Source: Meira nashicola
Taxonomy: Eukaryota > Basidiomycota > Exobasidiomycetes > Exobasidiales > Brachybasidiaceae
Direction: 5' to 3'
Assembly: GCA_001600355.1 (NCBI GenBank)
Contig: BCJU01000003.1
Location: 2,856,519-2,920,518, forward strand
Length of the DNA: 64,000 nt
The translations under genes and the position numbers were made by a program. Below are positions 38,740 to 48,976 of the stretch, in pieces; the first letter of the stretch is position 1; each line of letters begins with the position of its first letter. The notes beneath the pieces were generated by a model. The model did no database searches. It saw nothing but the letters and a program-made list of their open reading frames with translations, and was not told the origin of the DNA.

Positions 38740-40521
38740 CTAAACATTTGAAGCAATTTTATTTATGTACAATGTCCATTGATGATCCCATTCATCAATT
38801 AGTGCTTGTTTGCGTTGCAGATCGGGTTGAAGAGAATGTTGAAGGCTGTTACGTGCTAAAACACCTAAACTTGTAAGATCAAAATGATCTGAAGCGATCA
38901 AGATAGAATAAAAATCAGGTGAAAGACCAAGGTTTAGAAATTGCGAAGGATCATCATGACTCAAAGCAACAGGACAACCATAAGCTAATAAAGTTAAAAC
39001 AGGATGAACTCCTTGTGTGTCGTTATAACGTAAAACTTGATTAGAAATCGGACATGATTCTATGCAAACACCTTTTTGACGTACTGCTTCAACTAAAGTA
39101 GGATGACGGCTTAGGCTAAAAGCATGACCTATTCTCTTTGATCCCAATAATAAAGCATCATATAAATTATCATCAACAGCATCACCGTCTCCCAACGTTT
39201 CACCTGCATGAAAGCAAAATGGTAAATCGATTTGTAATTGTGCTAAACGTTTCTTCATTGATAAAAGTTGTGGAAGATAATCATAAAGTGTTTTTCCTGG
39301 ATCTTCATGTCCTACTAAGTCAAAACCAACCAAAAGATTGGGAAATTGTTGTTTGAGTTTAATTGCATCATCAATGTACCATTGAAGTTGTTCTGGATCG
39401 ATGAAACGTAGAGTACTATAAATCACTTTGGCATCAAACGTTTTGCCTTGTGGTAATTCTGCTTGAACTGCTTTTAATGCATCTTCGAATTCGTATAACA
39501 TTTCTTCATGTGTAACTGTACTTTTGCCTTTTGCATCTAAAAGTGTTTGACTGAAAAAGTTAATTCTTGCTTCTACGTATGCAATATTATCATTGATAGA
39601 ATGTTGAAAACTTCTTTTATACATTTCCGTTCGAGTTGCTTTTGTTTGCAAAGAATTGAGAAAGTTGAATGTACTGATGAAATATTGCCATGCTTGTCTT
39701 GAATTGGTGATCGGAGGAAGAAGATTACTCGAAACAGGTGCGAATGCCATCTTGGAATAGAGATATGCATCAAATGCAATTGCACTTGATGATTTATTTG
39801 AATTTGAAGAATAATCTTTCAAATTAGACTCATATCCTGGAATAGATGTATTGTATACGTTTGGAAATGGGAACGATTGACGTGCTTTTGATAGTGGAAT
39901 CCATGTATTAGGTTTATAAGATGAAGAAAAGATATCATTTGCATCCTCCGAAGTTGATCTAGCGAATCCACAATCTTCTTCAGTACCAGCTTCTTGAGGT
40001 AAATGTCGTATGATCACATTTGCGGTATAAAGTAATCTATGTTCAGTCAAAGGTATATTTGAAAGTATAAAGAGATTATCTTGTTCGTATGTATTCCTTA
40101 TAAGCCAATCAACGTCAATCGTTCCGTCCATATGACAATGTAAGATTGCACCTTTTGGCATTTCACTGATTAACTTGTATAACGCACCATCTTGAACACC
40201 CCTACTCTTTGATAATGCCCAAGAGCTACCTTTGATCATACCTAAATCAGTAGGATTATTATATACGTTTTCAATCTCTTCCTTTCTTAGCTGTTTAAGG
40301 TATTCATCTGCTTTTATTTCAGCTTCTGTTCTTCTCGTTCGCTTTTCTGCATCAAATCTTTTTTGTTTTTCATGTGCAATTAATCCTCTCCTTCTTGCTA
40401 AATATTCATCAATTTCATATATCTTCAGAGATGATTCATCACCATCACTTAAGCCAGGAATAGGTGCCATCCCATTAATTTCATTAATCACTGCAATATT
40501 TGAACGTACGTTGACCGGCAT
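38740..40521 (-). CDS. Adenosine deaminase, ADGF/ADA2-related
   Basis: This metal-dependent deaminase should convert adenosine (or deoxyadenosine) to inosine. The intronless protein has 593 aa from the ATG at 40521 (context AACAAGATGC). A longer frame to 40644 has no ATG advantage. Catalytic motifs in order are ILHCHMDGTID (zinc-binding HxH, near residue 128), FCFHAGETLGDG (metal His and catalytic Glu), KRIGHAFSL (His), and ALSHDDPSQF (catalytic HDD). The roughly 100-residue charged N-terminal helix, the long spacer before the HAGE motif, and overall length place it with ADGF/CECR1-type enzymes rather than short cytosolic ADA. There is no signal peptide, unlike animal ADGFs, so it is probably intracellular. 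It converges on VPS54. Confidence 0.93.
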   Translation of the reverse strand: MPVNVRSNIAVINEINGMAPIPGLSDGDESSLKIYEIDEYLARRRGLIAHEKQKRFDAEKRTRRTEAEIKADEYLKQLRKEEIENVYNNPTDLGMIKGSSWALSKSRGVQDGALYKLISEMPKGAILHCHMDGTIDVDWLIRNTYEQDNLFILSNIPLTEHRLLYTANVIIRHLPQEAGTEEDCGFARSTSEDANDIFSSSYKPNTWIPLSKARQSFPFPNVYNTSIPGYESNLKDYSSNSNKSSSAIAFDAYLYSKMAFAPVSSNLLPPITNSRQAWQYFISTFNFLNSLQTKATRTEMYKRSFQHSINDNIAYVEARINFFSQTLLDAKGKSTVTHEEMLYEFEDALKAVQAELPQGKTFDAKVIYSTLRFIDPEQLQWYIDDAIKLKQQFPNLLVGFDLVGHEDPGKTLYDYLPQLLSMKKRLAQLQIDLPFCFHAGETLGDGDAVDDNLYDALLLGSKRIGHAFSLSRHPTLVEAVRQKGVCIESCPISNQVLRYNDTQGVHPVLTLLAYGCPVALSHDDPSQFLNLGLSPDFYSILIASDHFDLTSLGVLARNSLQHSLQPDLQRKQALIDEWDHQWTLYINKIASNV

Positions 40522-41859
40522 CTTGTTGGAGTGAAAGAAAGAAAGAAGGTTAATGCTAAAGCAACAAACTACACTCCTGTCGCGTGAACTCAGCAAAGCC
40601 AAGAAAGAAGCTGCTTCTACGGAAAAATTACCGCTTCTCCGCATTGCTTAGTAAGCGCGGGGATTATCAATTCATTAGTCATCACCTCCTCTCAATTGTC
40701 ATTTTTATTGCCAATACCTCCGAAAATCGCATTAAAATGCTAAAGGCTTTGGCGTATATAACAAGCCGAATTTAAGGTATGTGGCGTTGGTATTCTCTGT
40801 TATGGTACGGACCTGCATTTAAAGTGCCGTACCTGAGAAAAGATAGAGAGGGGTTTTTACATGATGGTCACGCTCTATTGTTGCTCATTATGATCGGCTT
40901 AACGCAATAACCTTGAAGCCGATAAAAAGATTCCCGATCATGACATATATATTTATCTGCTTTCGGCAATCTCAAGATGAGAGCTTAGCCAAAAAAGTTA
41001 AACACAGAAAGCCGATTTTACCTTACAGTGGTGTAATGAATGCAGGGAATAGAGGCCCTTGTAGATCTTTCTTTTACTTGACGCGTTGGAGGAAAAAGGT
41101 ATTTTAAAATAAATAATTTGCCGGACGAAAGGTCTTTATTTTATTCCCGTTTTAAATCAAATGCCCCCGCATACTTGCTACCTGCATACATTCATAAAAA
41201 GACGTGCGTGCGCTGCGCAATATCTGTCAACTTGGTGCATATCCCTATTCTGTGGAGCAGTTAGATGACAACCCCGGCAATCTCTTGTCATAGTGGTGAA
41301 GTGACTTACTTACTCTTAAAAGTGTAAGTGCATTTTTCATTATCATGTTTTTTTCTTTCTTTTCTCTGCCTTTCCGCGGAACGACGGCTTAATTTGATGA
41401 CCATGTGCGAGAAAGCAAAGAAGAGAGGACGTTTTACATACTTTATCCTCAAGTCTCAGGTACCAAGATGCATAAGTCAATGCAGCACAAAGGATACTAA
41501 TGAGGTCAGGATAGGATAGACAGTATTTCTTTCGGCAATCTTTTGTCTTGATCTGGTACGAGTACATCGCTTATTAGCCCATCTCCGCCATCTACCCCAT
41601 TATGGCAAGTCACTCCATCTACCTTCTCCTTAATCCCCCACACGATACAATCTGGGGCAGGCACTGATTCTGTGTGAGCATTTTTAACTGGATACAAAAG
41701 GTCGCACGACAATATATAAAACCCAATCTTTTCTCCATCCGACCTACCCACTTGTCTCCCATCGAACATCCTCCTCCAATCGAGATCTGGGGTGCATATA
41801 TCCTCCTCCTCCTTCTCCCATCAACAACTGAATCACATCTTTGAGAGTCATTGTCAAAG
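40522..41859. other. 1.3 kb divergent promoter region between the deaminase and hexose transporter
   Basis: No convincing gene is seen. Upstream of the deaminase is TATATAA near 40754. A 7 bp inverted repeat GGTACGG (40804-40810) and CCGTACC (40827-40833), with a 16 bp loop, could be a hairpin or paired factor site. A T/A-rich core spans 41085-41160. The transporter promoter lies at the right end, with a TATA box at 41713-41720 and a leader rich in CTCC repeats. Small frames here lack motifs. Confidence 0.55.
41713..41720 (+). promoter_or_regulatory. TATA box of the hexose transporter
   Basis: A perfect TATATAAA lies 140 bp before the ATG at 41860, followed by a pyrimidine-rich leader. Strong TATA promoters fit nutrient-regulated, highly expressed transporters. 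Confidence 0.55.
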
Positions 41860-43623
41860 ATGTCTTCCACTCCCTCCGTTGAGGAGAAGAAGCCTGACGC
41901 ATACGGTCATTTGGACACGCATACAACCGATGTCGAACGTAAACAAGATTACAAATCAGCCTATTCACAAGATGATATGCAAACACATTCTCACGCTCAA
42001 ATCACATTACCTGCTATGCTTTTAGGTATTGGTATTTGCGTTGGTGGTTTCTTATTCGGTTATGATTTAGGTGTGATCTCTGGTTGTTTAATCATGAACC
42101 CTTTCATTCGTGTTATGGGTATTTATGATCCTTCAGACATGCACGCAAACGCAGAAGGATACGTCTTATCAGATGATCGTCAATCATTAATCACTGCTTT
42201 ATTGAGCGCAGGTACTTTCATTGGTGCTCTTGCTCAAGCTCCAATTTCGGATTACATGGGTCGTCGTAAGAGTATGTTGGTATGGGCAGCTACTTTCTCA
42301 ATCGGTGCCGTTATTCAAACTGCTTCTGGAGAAAGTGCAGATTCCGCTGCAAATGTAGGTCAAATCGTTGCCGGTCGTACAATCGCAGGTTTGGGTGTTG
42401 GTGCTTTGAGTGGTTTAGCTCCTCTTTATTTAGCCGAAACAGCTCCAAAAGCAATTCGTGGTGCAATGGTTTCATGTTATCAATTGTTCATCATTGCAGG
42501 TATTTGCGTTTCTTACATCATCCTTTTTGGCACATACAGAATCAAAGAATCTTCTGCTTGCTGGCGTATTCCTGTCGGTTTGCAACTCCTTTGGGGTTTA
42601 CTTTTGATCGCAATCATGTTGGCTTTACCTGAAAGTCCACGTTGGCTATTACAAAAAGAACGTGATCAAGAAGCAAGAAAGGTTATGGCAAGAATGCGTG
42701 GTCTTCCATTAGACGGAAATGATGCTTCTCCTGTCGCACGTCAAATGATGGAAGAAGATGTTGATGAAATGTTAGAAGGTATTCGTGAAGAAGCACGCAC
42801 ATTCGAAGGTTACAATTACCTAACAGGTTACAAATTGTGCTTCTCCGGTGAACAACAAATGTGGCGTAGAACATTAACAGGATGCATGCTTCAATTTTTA
42901 CAACAACTTTGTGGTCAAAATTTCTACTATCTTTACGGTCCCACCCTTTTCAAACAAGCAAACGTTCCCCTTGAACCTTTATTGATCCAATTAATCTTTG
43001 GTGTAGTTTCCTTAATTTGCACTGTTCCTGCACTTTTGATGATCGAAAAAGTTGGTCGTCGTAAATCGCTGGTTTGGGGCGCCATTCTTCAAGCTCTATG
43101 TGCATTCATTGTTGCATTCGTTGGACATTACGGTTTGCCCCAAGGTGAAAATGCAAAAGCCACAACTCCTTCTGAAAAGAGCAGTGCAAACGTCTTTATC
43201 GCATTTGCAGTTTTGCATTTAGCATTTTACAGTATGTTCTGGGGTCCAACTCCATGGATCTTTTGCAGTGAAAATTTCCCTCAACATTTGCGTGCAAAGT
43301 GTATCTCTTTATGCAGTGCAACAAATTGGATTTGGAATTTCTTATTATCATTCTTTTCCAACAAGATTGCCACCAAATACGGTACATTTATCATGTTAAT
43401 CTTTGGAAGCGTTTTAATCGTTGCAGCAATTTTCTCTTACCTTGCCGTACCTGAATTAAAAGGATTATCGTTGGAACAAGTTAATGAAATGTACGAAGAT
43501 AAACGTTTGAAGCCATGGAACACATCTGAATGGCAACCACAGACTGGTCGTGATACTAATCGTAGCGCAATCGGTCTAAGTCATATCATCAAACTTGGTT
43601 CTAAGAAACAATCACAAGTTTAA
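41860..43623 (+). CDS. MFS hexose transporter
   Basis: This intronless 587-aa sugar porter has the start at 41860 (MSSTPSVEEK; context AAAGATGT). The hydrophilic N-terminal 55 residues are followed by twelve helices. Signatures are FGYDLGVISGCLIM in helix 1, MGRRKSML, RTIAGLGVGALSGL, PESPRWLLQKERD, QQLCGQNFYYLYG in helix 7, KVGRRKSLVWGA, and VPELKGLSLEQVNEMYED at the end of helix 12. The helix 1, QQLCGQNFYYLYG and EQVNEMYE sequences resemble fungal HXT/high-affinity glucose transporters rather than the STL1-like porter at 9248. The usual PETKG is PELKG here. The short C-terminus argues against a Snf3/Rgt2-type sensor. Glucose or another hexose is the likely substrate. Confidence 0.94.
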   Translation: MSSTPSVEEKKPDAYGHLDTHTTDVERKQDYKSAYSQDDMQTHSHAQITLPAMLLGIGICVGGFLFGYDLGVISGCLIMNPFIRVMGIYDPSDMHANAEGYVLSDDRQSLITALLSAGTFIGALAQAPISDYMGRRKSMLVWAATFSIGAVIQTASGESADSAANVGQIVAGRTIAGLGVGALSGLAPLYLAETAPKAIRGAMVSCYQLFIIAGICVSYIILFGTYRIKESSACWRIPVGLQLLWGLLLIAIMLALPESPRWLLQKERDQEARKVMARMRGLPLDGNDASPVARQMMEEDVDEMLEGIREEARTFEGYNYLTGYKLCFSGEQQMWRRTLTGCMLQFLQQLCGQNFYYLYGPTLFKQANVPLEPLLIQLIFGVVSLICTVPALLMIEKVGRRKSLVWGAILQALCAFIVAFVGHYGLPQGENAKATTPSEKSSANVFIAFAVLHLAFYSMFWGPTPWIFCSENFPQHLRAKCISLCSATNWIWNFLLSFFSNKIATKYGTFIMLIFGSVLIVAAIFSYLAVPELKGLSLEQVNEMYEDKRLKPWNTSEWQPQTGRDTNRSAIGLSHIIKLGSKKQSQV

Positions 43624-44057
43624 AGAAATCCTTCTATACCGCAATATTTTGTATATATACTCATGTTGAGATAAAAAAAAATCATTTAAATGAATTTATG
43701 ATGATAATGGTAATTCTGAGTGTATAGATTGAATATTCAGAATAATAATCAAGTCGTGCTCACCATGAGAAGAACATACACGTGATCGCTTGCCACCAAT
43801 TTGCTATGCTGTAGCGCGGAAAATTTCGCAAAGGAAGGATACAGAAGGGCCATTTATTTGACTTGTAAATCGCGTGCTTGAAGCGTGCGCCACCACACAG
43901 AGACAGGCATCGGATGAAATAATCAGAGTCTGTGCGAGAGGACAGGTTTACAAAAGTGCACTTTAGCAGTCAAAGACAGATGTAGATTTTAAGTGTCAAA
44001 TGAGAATTCATTCTTCCTATTTTTCATACACCGCTTCATCGTGCAAACAACCATTGT
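43624..44057 (+). other. Intergenic between hexose transporter and pyrophosphatase
   Basis: This 434 bp stretch has the transporter 3' UTR (AT-rich to about 43760), then the pyrophosphatase promoter. CACGTG occurs near 43780, and GC-richer DNA spans 43810-43910. No RNA gene or repeat was identified. Confidence 0.5.
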
Positions 44058-45047
44058 ATGCTTCTCAGAGTATCATCCTCTCACTTGCGTATGAGTAGCA
44101 CACCTATACGTAGACTATCACAACACACACGACATCTTTCAACGTCTATTAATTCAGTCGCTTCTTCATCCAATATGGCAAACGAATTTCGTCCTCGTCA
44201 AGTAGGCGCTGCAAACACTTTAGATTGGCGTGTTTGGTTGGAAAACAAAGCAGGTCAACCTGTTTCATCATGGCACGATGTTCCATTGTTTGCTGATGAA
44301 TCAAAAACTATTTTGAACATGGTTGTCGAAATTCCTCGTTGGTCAAACGCAAAATGCGAAATTTCAAAAGAAGATCCTTTGAACCCCATCAAACAAGATA
44401 CAAAGAAGGGTAAATTGCGTTTCGTTCGTAACTGTTTCCCTCATCATGGTTACATTTGGAACTACGGTGCTTTCCCACAAACATGGGAAGATCCTTCTGC
44501 CACTCACCCTGACACAAAAGCAAAGGGTGACAATGATCCTTTGGACGTTTGCGAAATTGGTGAACAAGTTGGTTACACCGGTCAAATTAAACAAGTCAAA
44601 GTTTTGGGTGTAATGGCATTGTTGGACGAAGGTGAAACTGACTGGAAGGTTATCGTTGTTGACATTAACGATCCTTTGGCCCACAAGTTGAACGATATCG
44701 AAGATGTTGAACGTCACTTGCCTGGCCTTGTTCGTGCAACCAATGAATGGTTCCGTATCTACAAGATCCCCGATGGTAAGCCAGAAAACCAATTCGCTTT
44801 CAGCGGTGAGGCAAAGAACAAGAAATACGCCACAGAAGTCATTCACGAATGCAATGAAGCATGGAAACGTCTCGTTAGTGGCCAAGCCGATCCCGGAGAA
44901 GTCCATATCGGTAACAACACCGTTCAAGGATCAAAAGGTTTCGGTGCCGTACCAGAAAGTAGCATTCCCGCCGCTAAGCCTCAACCTGCAGCTGCCATTG
45001 ATCCAAGCATCAGCAAATGGTTCTTCATCTCATCCAGTAGCATCTAG
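44058..45047 (+). CDS. Inorganic pyrophosphatase (family I), mitochondrial/cytosolic
   Basis: This enzyme hydrolyses pyrophosphate to two phosphates, pulling biosynthetic reactions forward. It has 329 aa from 44058. The family I signature DNDPLDVCE (magnesium-binding aspartates) is present, with [32 protein letters not shown] and [11 protein letters not shown] around it, and the characteristic KWFFIS end. The first 39 residues are Arg/Ser/Thr-rich without acids ([16 protein letters not shown]), a good mitochondrial presequence. A second ATG at 44175 gives [18 protein letters not shown], a normal cytosolic pyrophosphatase start, in better context (AATATGG). One gene may therefore serve both compartments. 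Intronless, and convergent with the AP endonuclease gene 103 bp away. Codons look optimised, as for an abundant enzyme. Confidence 0.97.
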   Translation: MLLRVSSSHLRMSSTPIRRLSQHTRHLSTSINSVASSSNMANEFRPRQVGAANTLDWRVWLENKAGQPVSSWHDVPLFADESKTILNMVVEIPRWSNAKCEISKEDPLNPIKQDTKKGKLRFVRNCFPHHGYIWNYGAFPQTWEDPSATHPDTKAKGDNDPLDVCEIGEQVGYTGQIKQVKVLGVMALLDEGETDWKVIVVDINDPLAHKLNDIEDVERHLPGLVRATNEWFRIYKIPDGKPENQFAFSGEAKNKKYATEVIHECNEAWKRLVSGQADPGEVHIGNNTVQGSKGFGAVPESSIPAAKPQPAAAIDPSISKWFFISSSSI

Positions 45048-45150
45048 ATAAATTTGTTGGGTCGGGTTTCCCAATGCCGCAATGGAGATGAAAATTTATA
45101 AAATTGTACGTTTGTGTCTATAATACAGGTTGTCATTTTCATTATTAAAG

Positions 45151-46473
45151 CTAGAGAGCGCCTTTGATGTCCATGTATATTGGTAAATGATCACTTGCTC
45201 CGTATACAGTATGCCGAATACCAACATCAAGAACTGAATCTTTCATGCGTTCCGGAATGATGAAACTATCCAATCTCCATCCGATCCCTTTCTGTCTGCA
45301 TTGACCTCTGAAACCGAAGTAGGTAAAATGGCCAATAGCATCAGGATTTCGCTCACGCCAAATGTCCACGTAAGGTTTGGCTCCCGGTACAGCCGTACCT
45401 GCTAATACACGACGATGATGATTACACTCTGTTGCCGTATAACCTGCACTTTTGTTCCACTTTTCACTGGCTTTACTTAAATCACGAGGATCCAAAACGA
45501 CGTTGAGATCTCCTGTCCATATTGTTGGCTTGCGTTTATCGCATTCAGCTAAATGAGCAGCAAACTTTTCATTCCATTGCACTTTGGCAGGCATAGATTT
45601 GAGTTTTTCACCTGCATTTACCACATACGTACCACAAAGGATATGATTTTCGAATTCTGCAGTGATCAAACGTGCTTTGGTATCTTGATCGCCATTTGGT
45701 AAACCTGTTGCAACTTTGATAGGTTTTAATTTTGATAAAAGTGCAACACCTGCATATCCTTTTGTCTTTCCTATTCCCCATGTTTGATGTGGATATCTTT
45801 CTTTGAATATCATCGGAACATCGTTACACTTTGTTTCGCTCAAAAATACAACATCTGCATCTTCTGCTTCTATGTATCGAATTAAACCTTTGCCCATAGA
45901 ACTTTTCAAACTGATAATGTTCCAACTTGCAATCCTTGAACTACCTTTTGGTTTTTGCGATAATTCCAAAGGATCTGGGATAGTTAAATTTCTTGGTAGT
46001 CCTTGAGCAGCTTCGTAATTAGTCTTACTTTTTGGTTCAGGTGCAGACAATGATTCCACTTCATCATTTTGTTCTTCTCCTTCATCGACTTGTTCCTTCT
46101 TACCTTTCTTTGGGCTTTTCGTTTCTTTTGCTGTACTGGCTGATTTGTCTGACGTTGGCTCTTCTACTTCTGCCTTTTTCCCTTTCTTGGGCGTCCCTGA
46201 ATCTCCAGATTTGGTGTTAGCAGCTTGTTTAGTCTGTTTTGTTGGACTTGTACTTTGCCCTTTTGCACTTCCATTCTCTGATATCTTTCTCCTTGTTGAA
46301 CGTTCACTTTTTTCCTCCTTTGTGTCTGCAGTAGAAGTGACTGCATTACGTGTACGTTTTGGCGCCATGATCGAAAAGTTTGATGGACGAAAAGCGATAA
46401 TTCGAGATGAAAGCAATGCCTGAAGATGATAAGGATGAAGGAAAGATCTACGAAAGAATTTCACAAAGGTCAT
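45151..46473 (-). CDS. AP endonuclease, exonuclease III / APE1 family
   Basis: This base-excision-repair enzyme cuts DNA 5' to abasic sites. It has 440 aa from the ATG at 46473. The catalytic exonuclease-endonuclease-phosphatase fold occupies roughly the last 270 residues. Motifs are ASWNIISLKSS (metal-site Asn), FLSETKCND (metal-binding Glu), IWTGDLNVV (catalytic Asp-x-Asn), RRLDSFIIP-like GWRLDSFII, and GASDHLPIYM (catalytic Asp-His). It lacks the C-terminal zinc finger of Apn2, so it is APE1/ExoA-like. Between residues 36 and 165 is a Lys/Ser/Glu-rich tail beginning MAPKRTRN, an obvious nuclear localisation signal. The 35 residues before that Met (46368) are basic and hydrophobic (FVKFFRRSFLHPYHLQ), like a mitochondrial presequence. 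Two starts could give nuclear and mitochondrial forms. Confidence 0.95.
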   Translation of the reverse strand: MTFVKFFRRSFLHPYHLQALLSSRIIAFRPSNFSIMAPKRTRNAVTSTADTKEEKSERSTRRKISENGSAKGQSTSPTKQTKQAANTKSGDSGTPKKGKKAEVEEPTSDKSASTAKETKSPKKGKKEQVDEGEEQNDEVESLSAPEPKSKTNYEAAQGLPRNLTIPDPLELSQKPKGSSRIASWNIISLKSSMGKGLIRYIEAEDADVVFLSETKCNDVPMIFKERYPHQTWGIGKTKGYAGVALLSKLKPIKVATGLPNGDQDTKARLITAEFENHILCGTYVVNAGEKLKSMPAKVQWNEKFAAHLAECDKRKPTIWTGDLNVVLDPRDLSKASEKWNKSAGYTATECNHHRRVLAGTAVPGAKPYVDIWRERNPDAIGHFTYFGFRGQCRQKGIGWRLDSFIIPERMKDSVLDVGIRHTVYGASDHLPIYMDIKGAL

Positions 46474-46741
46474 TCGATTGCAATCAAAGGGTGGAGTAAA
46501 GGATTGAGAAGAATCGGAATGCAACACATTCTACTGCAAAAGTGTTGTTACATAACCGCGTCAATATAGTACACGCATATGAGAATGCATGCACGCGTTT
46601 GGCTGTAGACTATAAGAAAAAGCGCCGAGAAGGAATTTTTTGGCTCGAACAAGCTAAAAATTTCAGAAATATTTTTTGGTTTTGTTTGCCGATTATCGTC
46701 CTGACAAACACATTCAACAACACAACATCAAAAAAGCAAAT

Positions 46742-47437
46742 ATGGCTAGAGCAAAAGAAAGTAACAACCTTAAAGCTGGTGGAAGTACATCATCCGCACA
46801 ACGCCTTGATCCAGCACTCTTTGCTGCATCTTTCTCCAAGCCAGCCTTTGCAGATTCCACTTCTAAACCTTCTAATGAAGAAGAAGCAAAAGAACGTGTT
46901 CGTCAAAAAGCTAGAAGGAAAGACGGAATAGTGAAAGATAAAGATGGAAATCCGATAAAAAGGCTTAAAGATGGACGTACAACAGTTCGAGTGTTGGAAA
47001 AGAGAAAGTTTGATGATTCTTCCATTGAAAGGATTGAAGATGTTGTCAAGAGGCCAGAATCAGTAGACTCTTCACAAAGTTTACCTACTGCAAAAGCGAG
47101 GAGGTTCAAGAAGGAGAAGCTGGGACTTAAAGGGACACAAGCAACTATACCATCTACCTCACGCGCACTGAAACCGAAATCTGACGATCAAAAGGGCAAG
47201 TCCAAGAAGAAAAGATCAGAAGAAGATCCTCTGGGATTAGAAGATCCAGCGTTTGAAAAAGGCGGAGAGATGGCTCACCTTGGTTTATCTGCTATTAAAA
47301 AGAAGACAGTAGGAAACGGGGTTATTTCCTCAAGAAAGAGAAAGACAATGTCCACTCTTAGAAGAGGTGATGCGGGTAGAGGAGGGCCTGCGGCATCCAA
47401 GAATGGAATTGCTGCTAAATTTGTTCGATCAGGATGA
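46742..47437 (+). CDS. Lysine-rich basic protein, possibly nucleolar
   Basis: This 231-aa intronless protein starts MARAKESNNLKAGG (ATG 46742; the frame extends 22 codons upstream to a GTG/ATG-poor leader, which I exclude). It is strongly basic with dispersed Lys/Arg clusters such as KARRFKKEK, KSKKKRSEED and SSRKRKTM. A central block DGNPIKRLKDGRTTVRVLEK looks conserved. There are no membrane helices or signal peptide. The composition and Lys-Lys-Arg clusters fit small nucleolar ribosome-biogenesis proteins such as Bud21/Utp16, but I cannot support that name. It is divergent from the AP endonuclease, with 268 bp between ATGs. Confidence 0.75.
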   Translation: MARAKESNNLKAGGSTSSAQRLDPALFAASFSKPAFADSTSKPSNEEEAKERVRQKARRKDGIVKDKDGNPIKRLKDGRTTVRVLEKRKFDDSSIERIEDVVKRPESVDSSQSLPTAKARRFKKEKLGLKGTQATIPSTSRALKPKSDDQKGKSKKKRSEEDPLGLEDPAFEKGGEMAHLGLSAIKKKTVGNGVISSRKRKTMSTLRRGDAGRGGPAASKNGIAAKFVRSG

Positions 47438-48976
47438 TTGTGAAACAACATAAAGTACTACAGACATACACTTTGAATAAATGCATTGATTGGACCATGA
47501 ATTTGCTTTGATGGCTAGAATACCTTGGCGTGAAGGAAAAGATGTGCTAATTCTTTGCGTTCCTTTGCGGTCGTATGCGAAAACAGAATGATTGCATTCG
47601 TGATTGGGGGAAAAATGAAACATTTCAGATTGGGGGCAGATAGTCTGCGAGATGAAAATACTGTATCTTCCGTAGTGCCGCCTATGGCATGTAGAATTAT
47701 CAGAAAAGTACAATCAAAGGATTCAGGACAAGTGATACTCACAATTGAGAAAACTTTTTGCAGTAACAAATTTGATTTTAGGATGAAAAGATTGAACTTT
47801 GTTTGTTGTTTGAATTTGATGTCAGACTTCCATCATGTTGTTGCCAGGGTGTCGAAGAATGCGGAGATCTTGGCCAATCGTTTGGGATGTGCTTGAGGGT
47901 ATTTTGCGGTACATCATGATGGCGGCTGTTATCAATCTCCAAACCAAAATCGCTATCAGAATTTTCGATATTGCCGAAAGAAGCGATTGAATTTCTTGAT
48001 TTTTTGTTTGAGCATTTGAACAGATTTTTGAATGTACGCCCAATGAAGAAAAAGAAAGACATATTTTTAGGTGAGTAGACCTTGCTTTGAGATTAAATGA
48101 AGATTGCAAAAGAAAGGAGGTGAGAGAAAGACATTGAAGAAATGCTCAGTAGAACGTTGCCAAGGTTTCATTGTGGCAACTTGTCCTGCTGGGAATTTTG
48201 AAAATGCACGCAATGTCAGCGTCCGATAAATAAGCTCTTTGACCCAAAACACTAACAATCAAAGTCTTACTTTTCCCCCGCTTTATCGGACCGTGAGTGC
48301 GTGTTTGTACAAACACCTTGCGGGGTCGGATAGAAAACCCTAATTTAGGTCTAGGCACAATCTCTCTTTGTTCTGATATAGACTTTATAATGCCGTTCAG
48401 CTCAAGTCCGTCATTACACGGTCACGGTGATGGCCCAAACACCCAAATCAAAGACTGATCACAATGTATGTCCATACAAGTAACCCATGAAATGTGTGTG
48501 TGTATGATTAATTATTTCTTATGAAGTCACATTTTACGCGTGCTTGTCATGCAGCGCAAAGCACACACGCAATACACCCATAAAAATTCTATCCGCGTTC
48601 CTGTATCAGAACAGTATGAAACAATCTTTATATTCTACAATTTCCTTTTTGGTATTTTGGTTGAACCCAATCAACAAATAAAGTCATTCTAGACTTTTAC
48701 TTGCCAGTAGCTGTTCCTGATGTATTATTGATCGGGGATTTTGTATTTCAATTGCATTTCTTTCTTTCTTGCTTACTTTCACCTCTATCCCTTCCTCTCA
48801 TTCTCAATTTTATCGTTCACGTTGATCGTGATAACGATTCACATTCTTTTGTTCCTCCACATATTCTTTCATTGTCTTTCTACACTCGTTTAATCTTTCG
48901 ACCCGGTGTCGATACTTCAATTATTTGGTACTCTTTTGGTTTTTCTATTTCGTGTGTAACTGTTCAGCTTTCGATC
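47438..48976. other. 1.5 kb region, possible unresolved minus-strand spliced gene plus promoter of the GPI protein
   Basis: On the minus strand an ATG at 48062 opens a 94-codon frame (to 47778). Further on, a good intron (GTGAGTATC donor at 47742, acceptor CATAG near 47682) leads into a frame with balanced codon use (down to 47429). I could not join these into one in-frame gene, so none is called. The promoter of the plus-strand gene at 48977 occupies the right side, with a long pyrimidine-rich leader from 48690. Its frame is open upstream but has no ATG before 48977. No tRNA was found. Confidence 0.4.
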
